In this document: positions 43,298 through 51,945 of the stretch, piece after piece | Layout of the letters: every line of letters starts with the position of its first letter | Numbering within the stretch: the stretch's first letter is position 1 | Source: Deltaproteobacteria bacterium | Lineage (GTDB): Bacteria > Myxococcota > Kuafuiibacteriia > Kuafuiibacteriales > Kuafuiibacteriaceae | Length of the DNA: 64,000 nucleotides | Direction: 5' to 3' | Assembly: GCA_016703535.1 (NCBI GenBank) | Contig: JADJBV010000001.1 | Location: forward strand, 5,384,001-5,448,000 | Notes under the pieces: generated by a model | Database searches by the model: none | What the model saw: the letters and a program-made list of their open reading frames with translations, nothing else | Told to the model about the DNA's origin: nothing | Program-made: the position numbers and the translations under genes

Positions 43298-45273
43298 TCA
43301 AACAACTCCGCGACTATCTGGTCCTCCCGGACGAGATCTCGCCGTTCGAGGCCAACTACCTGGCCCGGATGAACCGGATCTCCTGGGTGTTCTTCGCGCT
43401 GCACCTGCCGGTTTTTGTGGCGATCGCCTGGTGGAACCAGACCGGCCCGCTGTTGGCCGCGGTCTTGACCGGCGTGGGTCTGATCGGCCCCGCCCTGGCC
43501 AGCCGAACCCTGAAGAACCCACGACACGTCTCGATCGTCTACGGCTTCACCTCGATGTTGATGGGCGGCCTCTTGGTCCACTTCGGCCAAGGCCCGATCC
43601 AGATCGAGATGCACTTCTATTTCTTCGTGCTCCTCGCTCTGTTGTCGGTGTTCGCCAACCCGATGGTCAACGTGGTGGCCGCGGTGACCGTCGCGCTCCA
43701 CCACCTGATCCTCTATTTTGCCCTGCCTGCTTCGGTCTTCAACTACGACGCGTCGATCTGGGTGGTGGTGGTCCACGCCCTCTTCGTGGTGTTGGAGACG
43801 GTGGCGGCCTGCTTCATCGCCCGCAGCTTCTTCGACAACGTGATCGGCCTGGAGAAGATCGTCGCTCGCCGGACTCAAGAGCTGGATCAGCGGAACGGCG
43901 ACATGCGGGTCCTCCTCGACAACGCCTCCCAGGGCTTCTTGAGCATCACCACGGAGGGCACCTTTTCACCGGAGCGCTCTCGGGTGGTCGACGAGTGGTT
44001 GGGCGCGCCGCCGGCCAACGCTCAGCTGAGCGATTGGCTGAGGGGCATCGACGCCAACACCGCCGATTGGCTGGAGCTCGGGCTCGAGTCGGTGCGAGAG
44101 GCGGAGTTGCCGATCGAGGTCAGCTTGGACCAGCTCCCCAAGACCTTACATCGCGGGGATCAGACCTTACGCATCGACTACACCCCGATCCTCAACCGCC
44201 AGGGCCAGACCGAAAAGCTCTTGGTGGTGTTTTCGGACCTGACCTCGATGCTCGAGGCCAAGCGAGCCGAGGCCCGGCAGCAAGAGATCTTGCAGATCTT
44301 CGACCGGATCATGGCCAACAAGGCTGGTTTCTTGGAGTTCTGGGAGGAGGCCGAACGGCTGATTCAGACTTTGAGCGCCGAAGGTTCGGACCCGGTGACC
44401 AGCAAGCGGGTCCTCCACACCCTCAAGGGCAACTGCGGGATCTTCGGCCTGAGTTCGATCGCCGAACTTTGTCACGAGCTGGAGAACCGGTTGGTGGAGG
44501 GAGGAGCGCTCCCCACCGACACTGACCTCCAAGAACTTGACCGGCGCTGGCAGGAGCTCAAGCGCAGCCTCGACCGCTTCATCGGCAACCGCAAAGGCCG
44601 GATCGAGATCGATGACGTCGAATACGAATCGATCTTGACCGAGCTGATCGCCGGCGCACCCCGGGAGGAGCTCGCCGAGCGGATCGCCAGCTGGCGCTTC
44701 GAGCCGATCGAGCGGCGGTTGGAGACCCTGGCGGACCAAGCGAAGGGCCTGGCCAAACGCCTCGGCAAGGGCACCATCGACATCGCCCTCGAAGCTCCGC
44801 AGAGCCTGCGCATGGAGCCCGAACACTGGCGCGGATTTTGGGCGGCCTTCGTCCACGTGTTGCGCAACGCGGTGGATCACGGCCTCGAGAGTAAGGTGGA
44901 GCGGAGCGCCGCCGGCAAGCCGGAGAAGGGCCAGATCCAGCTCCGCAGCTGGGTCGCCGACAACGAGTTCCACATCGCTCTGGCCGACGACGGCCGCGGC
45001 ATCGACTGGGAGCGGGTCCAAGAGATCGCTCGCAGTCAGGGACTGCCCGACGACAACACCAGAGACCTGATGAACGCTCTGTTCGCAGACGGCGTCAGCA
45101 CCAAAACCACGGTCACCGAACTTTCAGGGCGAGGGGTCGGCTTGAGTGCGGTGAAGGAGGCGGCCGAGGCCCGAGAAGGCCGAGTCCAGATCGCCAGCGA
45201 ACCTGGCCGGGGCACCGAACTCCGCTTCAGCTTCCCCATTCACCAACTCGCCCCCAGCACCCAACGTCCGTGA
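43294..45273 (+). CDS. Membrane histidine kinase with HPt domain and CheA-like ATPase
   Basis: 659 residues from ATG 43294. About six membrane helices occupy residues 30-180 (RISWVFFALHLPVFVAIAWW, EMHFYFFVLLALLSVFANPM). A coiled stretch and a PAS-like region (about 205-315, ending LLVVFSDLTSMLEAKRAEAR) follow. The HPt domain is about 335-425 with phospho-His375 in VLHTLKGNCGIF. The ATPase domain has a CheA-style N box HVLRNAVDHGLES, LADDGRGIDWERV, a GVSTKTTVTELSGRGVG F/G2 box and GRGTELRFSFP. There is no P2 or CheW-like P5 domain. It is the kinase of the cluster with CheX-, CheY- and MCP-like proteins. Confidence 0.9.
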   Translation: MIKQLRDYLVLPDEISPFEANYLARMNRISWVFFALHLPVFVAIAWWNQTGPLLAAVLTGVGLIGPALASRTLKNPRHVSIVYGFTSMLMGGLLVHFGQGPIQIEMHFYFFVLLALLSVFANPMVNVVAAVTVALHHLILYFALPASVFNYDASIWVVVVHALFVVLETVAACFIARSFFDNVIGLEKIVARRTQELDQRNGDMRVLLDNASQGFLSITTEGTFSPERSRVVDEWLGAPPANAQLSDWLRGIDANTADWLELGLESVREAELPIEVSLDQLPKTLHRGDQTLRIDYTPILNRQGQTEKLLVVFSDLTSMLEAKRAEARQQEILQIFDRIMANKAGFLEFWEEAERLIQTLSAEGSDPVTSKRVLHTLKGNCGIFGLSSIAELCHELENRLVEGGALPTDTDLQELDRRWQELKRSLDRFIGNRKGRIEIDDVEYESILTELIAGAPREELAERIASWRFEPIERRLETLADQAKGLAKRLGKGTIDIALEAPQSLRMEPEHWRGFWAAFVHVLRNAVDHGLESKVERSAAGKPEKGQIQLRSWVADNEFHIALADDGRGIDWERVQEIARSQGLPDDNTRDLMNALFADGVSTKTTVTELSGRGVGLSAVKEAAEAREGRVQIASEPGRGTELRFSFPIHQLAPSTQRP

Positions 45274-45289
45274 AAGCCCCGGAGGAAAC

Positions 45290-45805
45290 ATGTTGAAAGC
45301 CGAACACCGCGCGATCGTGAGAGAACAGCTCAGCGACTCCTGCATCCGACTCTTTGAAGCCTATGGCGTCACCCTCGTCGCCGATCCCCCCGGAGGCGCG
45401 GCCGAGCTGGACGACCTCTCGATGGTGGGCGTCATCGGCTTCACCAGCAACCACATGAGAGGCACGATGGTCTTGGCCGCCACCGACGCGCCCTTGACCG
45501 CCTCCAATCGGGTGATGGCGCCGGCCCGGGACTGGATCGCCGAGCTGTCCAACCAGCTGCTGGGTCGGTTCAAGAACCGGCTGATCCCCTTCGGCGTGGA
45601 GCTCCAGATGAGCACCCCGTTGTCGTTGCGTGGCAGTCAGCTGCGGCTGGTGACCACCGAACGAGCCCTGGAGCCCGACATCTTCATGAGCCCCAACGGC
45701 AAGGTCGCGGTCTGGTTGGACGTCGAGGCCAGCCCAGACCTGGTCTTGGCCGCGCCGGTCGGGGTCTCCGACGTCGCCAGCGAAGGCGACACCCTTCTGT
45801 TTTGA
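45290..45805 (+). CDS. CheX/CheC-like protein (putative CheY phosphatase)
   Basis: 171 residues from ATG 45290, with GGAGG four bases upstream. The fold signature is the CheC/CheX one: a strand block VGVIGFTSNHMRGTMVLAAT followed by the helix DWIAELSNQLLGRFKNRL, where Glu85 and Asn88 fit the ExxN catalytic pair that positions water on phospho-CheY. The second helix-strand repeat (LIPFGVELQMSTPLSL) follows. The protein ends EGDTLLF, almost the same tail as the MCP-like protein encoded two genes later (AGDVMLF). Placed between the kinase and the receiver, it is likely the phosphatase of this module. Confidence 0.8.
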   Translation: MLKAEHRAIVREQLSDSCIRLFEAYGVTLVADPPGGAAELDDLSMVGVIGFTSNHMRGTMVLAATDAPLTASNRVMAPARDWIAELSNQLLGRFKNRLIPFGVELQMSTPLSLRGSQLRLVTTERALEPDIFMSPNGKVAVWLDVEASPDLVLAAPVGVSDVASEGDTLLF

Positions 45806-45841
45806 GTGACACGTCCGAACTAGGAAAAGGGAGAAAATCTG

Positions 45842-46222
45842 ATGAACGACAAGAAGCGAATTTTGGTGGTCGATGATTCGGCTGCGGTGCGTCAGCAAGT
45901 GGCAATCGTGTTGGCCGAAGCCGGATTTGAGGTGGTTGAGGCCGGCGACGGCGTCGACGGCGCCTCGGTGATCGCGACGGATCGCGGCATCGCGATGGTG
46001 ATCTGTGACGTCAACATGCCCCGCATGAACGGGTTGGACATGGTGACCCAGGTCAAGAAGGAGGCGCAGAACGCGGCTCTCCCGATCGTGATGCTGACCA
46101 CCGAAGGTCAACCCGCGATGATCAAACAGGCCAAAGACGCGGGCGCCAAAGGCTGGATCGTCAAGCCCTTCAAGGCAGATCAGCTGGTCGCTACGGTCAA
46201 GAAACTCACGGCCGCCGCTTGA
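45842..46222 (+). CDS. CheY-like single-domain response regulator
   Basis: 126 residues from ATG 45842. Acidic pair Asp11-Asp12 (ILVVDDSAAVRQ), phosphoacceptor Asp56 (VICDVNMPRMNGLDM), Thr86/Thr87 (VMLTTEG) and Lys108 (GWIVKPF) are all present. There is no output domain, so it acts by binding a partner protein. It lies in a row with the HPt/CheA-like kinase, the CheX-like protein and the MCP-like protein. Its targets would be the C-terminal GDxxLF tails if these act like CheZ tails (inference). Confidence 0.9.
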   Translation: MNDKKRILVVDDSAAVRQQVAIVLAEAGFEVVEAGDGVDGASVIATDRGIAMVICDVNMPRMNGLDMVTQVKKEAQNAALPIVMLTTEGQPAMIKQAKDAGAKGWIVKPFKADQLVATVKKLTAAA

Positions 46223-46237
46223 TGACCGATTCGAGTA

Positions 46238-47095
46238 GTGACCATGTCGATGCCAGAGGATATTGGACCCGCGATCGTCGCCGAGGTCGAACGTTGCCGC
46301 CAGCAGGTCATTGACCGGGTGCGGCAGGCCCGTGACCTGAGCGAAAAAGGGGTGATCGCCGCGGGCTCGGCGATCCAAGGCATCGTCGAACAATCCAAGT
46401 CGGCGATGGCCGAGGCCGCGGGTTCGATGGAGGCCGCCGGTCGCAACGACGATCACCTTCGCTCCCAGGTCGCCGAACTCCGGAGCTACTTGGTCGAACA
46501 GGACCGAACGGTGGAGCGGGCCCTCGGTCGGACCAGCGACATCGCCAAGGCCGGCGCGGCGATCAAGGCGATGGCCGCGGCGTCGCGCCTCTTGGCCCTC
46601 AACGCCCGGGTGGAGGCGGCCCGCCTCGACGGTGAAAACCGCGTCGCCTTTGGCGTCATCGCCGATGAGATGAGGGAACTATCCAACGGGGTCGAGGCGA
46701 CCAACCGCTCGATCGCCAAGTTGGCCACCGAGCTGCTGGAGGTGTTGCCCCAGATCCGAGATCAGGCGCAGCAGATGCAGACCTACTTCGACAAGTTCCA
46801 CCAGGAGATCCAGGGCCGGGCCGAGAGCATGAACGAGACCTTCACCAGCTCGCTCACTCGGAACGAAGCCTACGCCGAGCGGATCCGAAAGTTGGCCTAC
46901 GACGGCTTGTCCCACTTGGCCTTCCAGGATCCGATGATCCAAAGCCTGCAGCGGATCGAAAAGACGATGTTGGGCTTGGAGTCGGTGATCGGAGAGCGGA
47001 TCAGCGGCAACACGGCGGAGCTCAAGCCGGTCGCCGAGGTTCACGCCCCGGTGGTCGCCGAAGAACCCCCGGCCGGCGATGTGATGTTGTTCTAG
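46238..47095 (+). CDS. Soluble MCP-like signalling protein
   Basis: 285 residues from ATG 46238 (a second ATG lies at codon 3). There are no membrane helices, and no sensor domain is visible. It is a long helical hairpin whose turn carries the MCP tip: AASRLLALNARVEAARLDGE, then FGVIADEMRELSNGV (residues about 115-150), homologous to the CheA/CheW-binding tip of chemoreceptors. The C-terminal quarter contains AYDGLSHLAFQDPMIQSLQR, a phrase found in single-domain MCP-like regulators. It ends AGDVMLF. With no CheW here, the tip could bind the CheA-like kinase directly or act as a decoy. It overlaps the convergent epimerase by 4 bp. Confidence 0.8.
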   Translation: MTMSMPEDIGPAIVAEVERCRQQVIDRVRQARDLSEKGVIAAGSAIQGIVEQSKSAMAEAAGSMEAAGRNDDHLRSQVAELRSYLVEQDRTVERALGRTSDIAKAGAAIKAMAAASRLLALNARVEAARLDGENRVAFGVIADEMRELSNGVEATNRSIAKLATELLEVLPQIRDQAQQMQTYFDKFHQEIQGRAESMNETFTSSLTRNEAYAERIRKLAYDGLSHLAFQDPMIQSLQRIEKTMLGLESVIGERISGNTAELKPVAEVHAPVVAEEPPAGDVMLF

Positions 47096-48033
47096 CGGCC
47101 GTGGGCTTGATACCAAGCGCAGGTCTGGCGGATGCCTTCGGCGAACTTCACCGTCGGTTCGTAGCCGATCAACTCCTGGGCCAAGCCGATGTCGGCCATC
47201 GAGTGTTTGACGTCGCCGGCGCGCTCCGGCTCGTAGCTGGGCGCTCCGCCCTTGCCCAACACGTCCTTGATCACCCGGGCCAGGTCATTGAGCGTGATGC
47301 GCTCGCCGCAGGCCACGTTCATCACCTGACCCGCCGCCTTTTTGGGCGCGGTGCAGGCCCGCAAGTTGGCTTGCACGACGTTGGTGATGAAGGTGAAGTC
47401 ACGGGAGGTCTCGCCGTCCCCGTAGATCACCGGCGACTCGCCCTTCATCATGGTGGTGATGAACTTGGGGATCACCGCCGAGTAGAAGCTGGTCGGATCT
47501 TGCCGGGGCCCAAAGATGTTGAAGTACCGCAGCGCCACGGTCTCGAGCCCATAGATCTCGAAGAAGGATCGGCAATAGAGCTCACCCGTGTACTTCTGGA
47601 TGGCGTAGGGGCTCTTGGGGATCGACGGCATGGTCTCGACCTTGGGTAAGGTCGGCGTGTCCCCGTAGGCGGACGAAGAGGCGGCGTAGACCACCCGCTT
47701 CACCTTGGCGTCCCGGGCGGCGACCAACACGTTGAGGGTGCCGCTGATGTTGGTCTCGTTGGACTCTCGAGGCAGCTCGATCGACTTGGGCACCGAAGGG
47801 AGGGCCGCTTGGTGGAGCACGTAGTCCACGCCCGCCACCGCCCGTTGAACGTCAGCGAAGCGCGCGATCGATCCCTCGATCAGCTCGATCTTGTCCGCCC
47901 AGGCGGCGAGGTTCGCCCGTTTACCGGTGCTGAAGTCGTCGAGGACCCGGACCCGATCGCCGTTTGCGACCAGGGCTTCCACGAGGTTCGAGCCGATGAA
48001 GCCGGCGCCGCCGGTGACCAAGAAGTGGGCCAT
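47092..48033 (-). CDS. NAD-dependent epimerase/dehydratase, UDP-sugar 4-epimerase type
   Basis: 313 residues from ATG 48031-48033. Rossmann start HFLVTGGAGFIGSNLVEALV (TGxxGxxG), VLDDFSTGKR, catalytic YAIQKYTGE (YxxxK) with Ser in AASSSAYGD, the RYFNIFGPRQDP block and VIYGDGETSRDFTFI. These are the hallmarks of extended SDR UDP-glucose/GlcNAc 4-epimerases such as WbpP. The product would feed surface polysaccharide synthesis. It carries an exact copy of the dispersed palindrome at 47361. It is divergent from the hydrolase gene across a 42-bp gap, so the promoters must lie inside coding DNA or be very compact. Confidence 0.9.
   Translation of the reverse strand: MAHFLVTGGAGFIGSNLVEALVANGDRVRVLDDFSTGKRANLAAWADKIELIEGSIARFADVQRAVAGVDYVLHQAALPSVPKSIELPRESNETNISGTLNVLVAARDAKVKRVVYAASSSAYGDTPTLPKVETMPSIPKSPYAIQKYTGELYCRSFFEIYGLETVALRYFNIFGPRQDPTSFYSAVIPKFITTMMKGESPVIYGDGETSRDFTFITNVVQANLRACTAPKKAAGQVMNVACGERITLNDLARVIKDVLGKGGAPSYEPERAGDVKHSMADIGLAQELIGYEPTVKFAEGIRQTCAWYQAHGR
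47361..47374. repeat. Dispersed palindrome GCAAG-TTGG-CTTGC
   Basis: Exact copy inside the epimerase gene; on the minus strand it reads VQANLRA. Confidence 0.7.
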
Positions 48034-48075
48034 CTGGGCGACGTTCTAGCGCGAGTCGGGGTAGAGTGGGAGGGC

Positions 48076-49038
48076 TTGGTCGACATCCCGAAAAAGCGGC
48101 ACCCTTGGTGGAGCAGCTCAGGAACAACCCTTTCCGCCGACGGCACACCTTTGGCCTTCGCCTCGGGGGGCGACAAACACGCCCGGGCCTTGGTCTGTTG
48201 CAACGGCGTCGGCGTCTCGACCTTCTTTTGGGACTACGTCGGCGAATATTTCTCCAAAACCCACCGGGTGGTGGTCTGGGACTACCGGGGCCACGGCGCC
48301 TCGGGCGTGCCACCTCGGGGCACCAAGTTGTCGATGGCGGCGATCGCCGACGACCTGGCCCGGGTGCTGGACGCCAACAGCATCGATCGGGCCGTGTTGC
48401 TCGGACATTCCATGGGTTGCCAGGTGATCCTGGAGTTCGCCCACCTCTTCCCCGATCGGGCCTTGGGCCTGATCCCGATGCTCGGGTCCTACGGCCACCC
48501 CGCCGACACCTTCTTGGATCCCCGGGTGGGCCGCACCTTGTACGAGCTGGCCTACCGGGTCGGCACCGCGATCCCGGACCTGCTCGGGATCGGCAACCGG
48601 ATGGTCCTGCGCAAGCCTTTGGCCTGGCAGGTCGCGCGCTTGACCGGCCTGGTCCACCCCGACCTTTGTCGCCGGGAGGACATGGAGCCCTACCTGGAGC
48701 ACCTGGCGCGTCAAGATGTGGGCGTCTTCTTCGAACACGCCCGGGCCGCGGTCGAACACGACGCCGGCCCCTACCTGGGCGATATCCGCTGTCCGGCCCT
48801 GGTGGTGGCCGGTGAGCGAGATCTGTTTACACCGCGGCACCTTTCAGTGGAGATGGCCTCCCGGATGCAAAACGCCGAGCTCCTAGAGATTCCGCGGGGT
48901 TCCCACGCGGCGTTGATCGAACAGCCCGAGCTGATCAACCTGAGAATCGAAAAGTTCCTCCGGGAACGGGTCGCCTCCTATGAGGCCAGCCTGTCCACCC
49001 ACCTGGATCCAACCCAACGCGAAGCCCCTGCCGCTTGA
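48076..49038 (+). CDS. Alpha/beta hydrolase
   Basis: About 320 residues if it starts at TTG 48076, the only near-start codon before the domain; the spacing from GGGAGG is only two bases, so the start is uncertain. Conserved blocks: VCCNGVGVSTFFWDYVGEYF (oxyanion region), VVVWDYRGHGASG, the nucleophile elbow LLGHSMGCQ, and GERDLFTPRHLS with SHAALIEQPELIN containing the late Asp and His. This is a general esterase/hydrolase fold close to lipid- or acyl-hydrolases. The stop overlaps the kinase start (TTGA) downstream, so they are coupled. Substrate unknown. Confidence 0.85.
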   Translation: MVDIPKKRHPWWSSSGTTLSADGTPLAFASGGDKHARALVCCNGVGVSTFFWDYVGEYFSKTHRVVVWDYRGHGASGVPPRGTKLSMAAIADDLARVLDANSIDRAVLLGHSMGCQVILEFAHLFPDRALGLIPMLGSYGHPADTFLDPRVGRTLYELAYRVGTAIPDLLGIGNRMVLRKPLAWQVARLTGLVHPDLCRREDMEPYLEHLARQDVGVFFEHARAAVEHDAGPYLGDIRCPALVVAGERDLFTPRHLSVEMASRMQNAELLEIPRGSHAALIEQPELINLRIEKFLRERVASYEASLSTHLDPTQREAPAA

Positions 49039-51068
49039 TCACCGGGCCGAGCCCCATTATCACAAGGGCGGGCAAGGACTTCGTGGCCAACTACCGATCC
49101 CAGCCCGCCGTCGGGGCCACCCCGACGATCCCTCCCGAGGAGCGCTATCGGATCATCGGCCGGATCGCGTCCGGCGGCATGGCCGAAATTTACTTGGCGC
49201 GCATGAGCACGCCGGGTGGCCCCGAACGGGAAGTGGTGCTGAAGCGGCTGATGCCCGAGCTGCAGACGGATCAGGAGTTCGTCCAGATGTTCTACGACGA
49301 GGCGAACATCGCGGCGAAGCTCAAGCACCCCAACATCGTGCAGATCTTCGAGTTGGGTGAGCTGGACGGATCACTCTTCATCTCGATGGAGCTCCTGCGG
49401 GGACTCAACCTGCGGGACCTGTTGGCGCGCCTGCACATCCAGCGAAAGTCGATGCCGGTCCCGGTCGGCGTGCGGATCGCTTGTGCGGCCCTCGAGGCCT
49501 TGGACTACGCCCACAGCTTCGCCGATGCGAGCGGCAAGAAGCTCAACGTCGTGCACCGGGACGTCTCTCCGCAAAACATCATCGTGACCTACGACGGCAC
49601 GGTGAAGTTGGTGGACTTCGGCGTCGCCAAGGCCGAAGGGCGCCTGCACCAAACCCGGGCCGGGTTGATCAAAGGCAAGTTTGCGTACATGTCGCCGGAG
49701 CAGGTCAGCGGCGGGCGCGTCGACGGCCGCAGTGACCTGTTCGCCTTGAGCGAGGTCTTCTACGAGCTGCTGCTGAAGCGGCACCCCTTCTACGCCGAGT
49801 CGGACATGGAGGTTCTGCGGGCGATCCTTGACAAAGATCCGCCCCACCCTTCGGCCCTGGACGGCAACTTCCCCTCGCCCCTTGGCGAGATCTTGATGAA
49901 GGGGATGAAGAAGGCCCCGGGCGATCGCTTCCCGACCGCCGGCCGCATGCAAGACGCCCTGGAGCGTTTCCTCGAGGAAAACCGGACGCCGGTGACCACC
50001 GGGATGTTGGGTCGCTTCATGAGCGAACTCTTCGCCGATCGCCTGGAGCGGGAGCGCCAAGCCCGGGTCGACGGCGACGAAGAGGGGTTGCTCGAGGCGA
50101 TGACCGCGGGCCGCGCCGAAGAGGTGGTGGCCGCCGAACAACAAGTCCGCAAAGACCGGAAGGGCGGCGCCGCCCGAGTGGTCGAACCCGAACCCGAGCC
50201 GCCCCAAAGTTATGGCCACGTGCCGACCGGCGAACGGGACCGGGTGGTGGAGATCTCTCGAAGCCACGACAGCGATCCCGCCGAAGGTGCGCCGGTCTTC
50301 ATCGCTCACAGCGGCTACACCAACCCGGGCGTCAACAAACGTCGCTTCCAGGATCAGGTGCAGGCGCTCTTCGAGGATCCGCAGGATACCAAAGCCCCCG
50401 AGCCGATGTTGCGGCACCCCAACGTCGAACCCGAAAGCCACGTCGACGAAGGGGAGATGCCGACCATGCTCGGCCAACTTTCGGTCGATCAGCTGCGAGA
50501 GATCCGGGAGCACCGGAGCCAAGCCAAACGCCCCGCCTATTCGCCCGGGGTGACGGTGGGGCCAGCGGTCAGCCCATCTTCGGAGCGCTCGAACCGCACC
50601 GGCGACGTGCGGATCACGCCGGCCAAGGCCCCTCGTGGCTCGGCGCCCCCGACCCAAACCGGGCCGATCTCCAACGGCCCCAGCGGGCCCAGCGTCACGC
50701 CCCGCTCCCGTACCGTCTTCCAAAACGAGGCCCCCACTCCGGGGCCCAAAGATCGGATCGGCTTGGTCTTCTTCGTGGCCGGCCTGGGGGCCTTGCTCGG
50801 CGCCTTGGGTTACGCCGCCTGGCTCTATACCCACTCCCAAACTCAGCTGGCGGAGCTGGAGGTCTTGTCCGAGCCGGTGGGCGCCAAGATCATCCTCGAC
50901 GGCGTCGACACCGGCGTGAAGACGCCCCACGTCTTCCCATCGATCGCGGGGGAACGCGCCCATACCTTCGAGCTGCGGCTGGAGGGCTTTCAGACCTGCC
51001 TCCGTTCGATCGTCCCCAGTGGCCTGAAGCGCGAACAAGTGAACTGCGCCCTCGTCAAGAGTGAATAG
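49035..51068 (+). CDS. Ser/Thr protein kinase with TM helix and PEGA domain
   Basis: 677 residues from TTG 49035 (a GTG at 49083 is an alternative). The kinase is at about 38-310: GGM of the loop (47-49), Lys70, HRDVSPQN (174-181), DFGVA (194-198) and MSPEQ. HRDVSPQN lacks the usual Lys in HRDxKPxN; this form occurs in a subgroup of myxobacterial kinases. A disordered, charged linker (about 330-570) leads to one TM helix (LVFFVAGLGALLGALGYAAW) and a PEGA-type C-terminal domain (VLSEPVGAKIILDGVDTG). The PEGA domain is outside and may bind cell-wall ligands. The next gene is hisA, two bases downstream, so these unrelated functions are cotranscribed. Confidence 0.9.
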   Translation: MITGPSPIITRAGKDFVANYRSQPAVGATPTIPPEERYRIIGRIASGGMAEIYLARMSTPGGPEREVVLKRLMPELQTDQEFVQMFYDEANIAAKLKHPNIVQIFELGELDGSLFISMELLRGLNLRDLLARLHIQRKSMPVPVGVRIACAALEALDYAHSFADASGKKLNVVHRDVSPQNIIVTYDGTVKLVDFGVAKAEGRLHQTRAGLIKGKFAYMSPEQVSGGRVDGRSDLFALSEVFYELLLKRHPFYAESDMEVLRAILDKDPPHPSALDGNFPSPLGEILMKGMKKAPGDRFPTAGRMQDALERFLEENRTPVTTGMLGRFMSELFADRLERERQARVDGDEEGLLEAMTAGRAEEVVAAEQQVRKDRKGGAARVVEPEPEPPQSYGHVPTGERDRVVEISRSHDSDPAEGAPVFIAHSGYTNPGVNKRRFQDQVQALFEDPQDTKAPEPMLRHPNVEPESHVDEGEMPTMLGQLSVDQLREIREHRSQAKRPAYSPGVTVGPAVSPSSERSNRTGDVRITPAKAPRGSAPPTQTGPISNGPSGPSVTPRSRTVFQNEAPTPGPKDRIGLVFFVAGLGALLGALGYAAWLYTHSQTQLAELEVLSEPVGAKIILDGVDTGVKTPHVFPSIAGERAHTFELRLEGFQTCLRSIVPSGLKREQVNCALVKSE

Positions 51069-51070
51069 CT

Positions 51071-51772
51071 GTGTTGGTGGTGCCTGCCATCGATCTGCGG
51101 GACGGCCGAGCGGTGCGCCTCGTAGAAGGCAAAGCCGACAGCGGTCGGGTGGTCGGTGAAGATCCGGTGGCGATCGCGGCGCGGTTTTTTGCCGCCGGGG
51201 CGAAGCGCCTGCACGTCGTCGATCTGGACGGCGCCTTCGCCGGCAGCCCGCGGCACCTGGCCTTGATCACCGAGATCTGCCGAGCGATCCGGATCCCGGT
51301 CCAGGTGGGCGGAGGCCTTCGGGACGAGGCCAGCCTGGAGCAGGTCTTCGCCGCGGGCGCCCAATACGCGATCGTCGGGACCATGGCGGTCGAAGATCCG
51401 GCGCGTTTTGCCGCCTGTTGTGCCCGTTGGCCTGGCCGGATCATCGCCGGGGTCGACGGCAAAAAGGGCCAAGTGGCCACCGAAGGTTGGGTCACGGTAC
51501 GCACCGAATCGATCATCGAGGTGGCCCAAGCGGCGGCCAGGGCCGGCGCGGCGGCGGTGGTCAGCACCGAAATCACGAGGGACGGCACCGGCCACGGCGT
51601 CGATGTGGTGGGCAGCGCTTCCTTGGCCGAGGCGGTCTCCATCCCGGTCTTCGCGTCCGGGGGCGTGGCAGGCCCGGCGGACTTAGAGGCGCTGCGGGCC
51701 ACCAAAGTCGCGGGCGTGATCGTCGGCAGGGCCTTCTACGACGGCGCCTTGAGCCTGGAGGTCTTGGCCTAG
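51071..51772 (+). CDS. hisA: HisA, phosphoribosylformimino-AICAR-P isomerase
   Basis: 233 residues from GTG 51071. It has the TIM-barrel catalytic pair Asp8 (VVPAIDLRDG) and Asp129 (IIAGVDGKKG), phosphate-binding IPVQVGGGLR and ASGGVAGPADL, and VIVGRAFYDG at the end. It isomerises ProFAR to PRFAR in histidine synthesis, feeding HisF. The last codon is followed by TAG, whose TA is the target of the adjacent MITE-like insertion (51772-51945). Without the insertions the sequence would read GGCCTAGTGCC, with the hisF GTG overlapping the hisA stop. Confidence 0.93.
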   Translation: MLVVPAIDLRDGRAVRLVEGKADSGRVVGEDPVAIAARFFAAGAKRLHVVDLDGAFAGSPRHLALITEICRAIRIPVQVGGGLRDEASLEQVFAAGAQYAIVGTMAVEDPARFAACCARWPGRIIAGVDGKKGQVATEGWVTVRTESIIEVAQAAARAGAAAVVSTEITRDGTGHGVDVVGSASLAEAVSIPVFASGGVAGPADLEALRATKVAGVIVGRAFYDGALSLEVLA

Positions 51773-51945
51773 TGCCTCGACACGATCATATTGACCCGTT
51801 CGCGCCGGCGCTTTTCGCGCCTGGTCCCGCGCACCGCTGCGCTCTCGTCGGTCGCGTATGGGCCCGATACGCTCGCCTCCTCGTGCGCGGGCCAGACACG
51901 AAAATCCCTCGGCGGGAACAGGTCACTATGACCGAGTCGAGGCAC
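51772..51945. mobile_element. MITE-like element, 174 bp, TA-flanked long palindrome
   Basis: It lies between TA (51770-51771) and TA (51946-51947). The ends are GTGCCTCGAC and its complement. About 60 bp at each end pair with roughly one mismatch per six bases: GTGCCTCGACACGATCATAT on the left against GTGCCTCGACTCGGTCATAG read inward from the right. There is no coding capacity. TA flanks and GTGC ends are typical of miniature elements mobilised by IS630/Tc1-type transposases. An autonomous parent with these exact ends is not in this window. Confidence 0.7.

Noticed and set aside
43294..47095. Canonical chemotaxis operon
   Set aside because: No CheW, CheR, CheB or membrane MCP is present and the kinase has its own transmembrane region, so it is a chemosensory-type module, not a standard operon.
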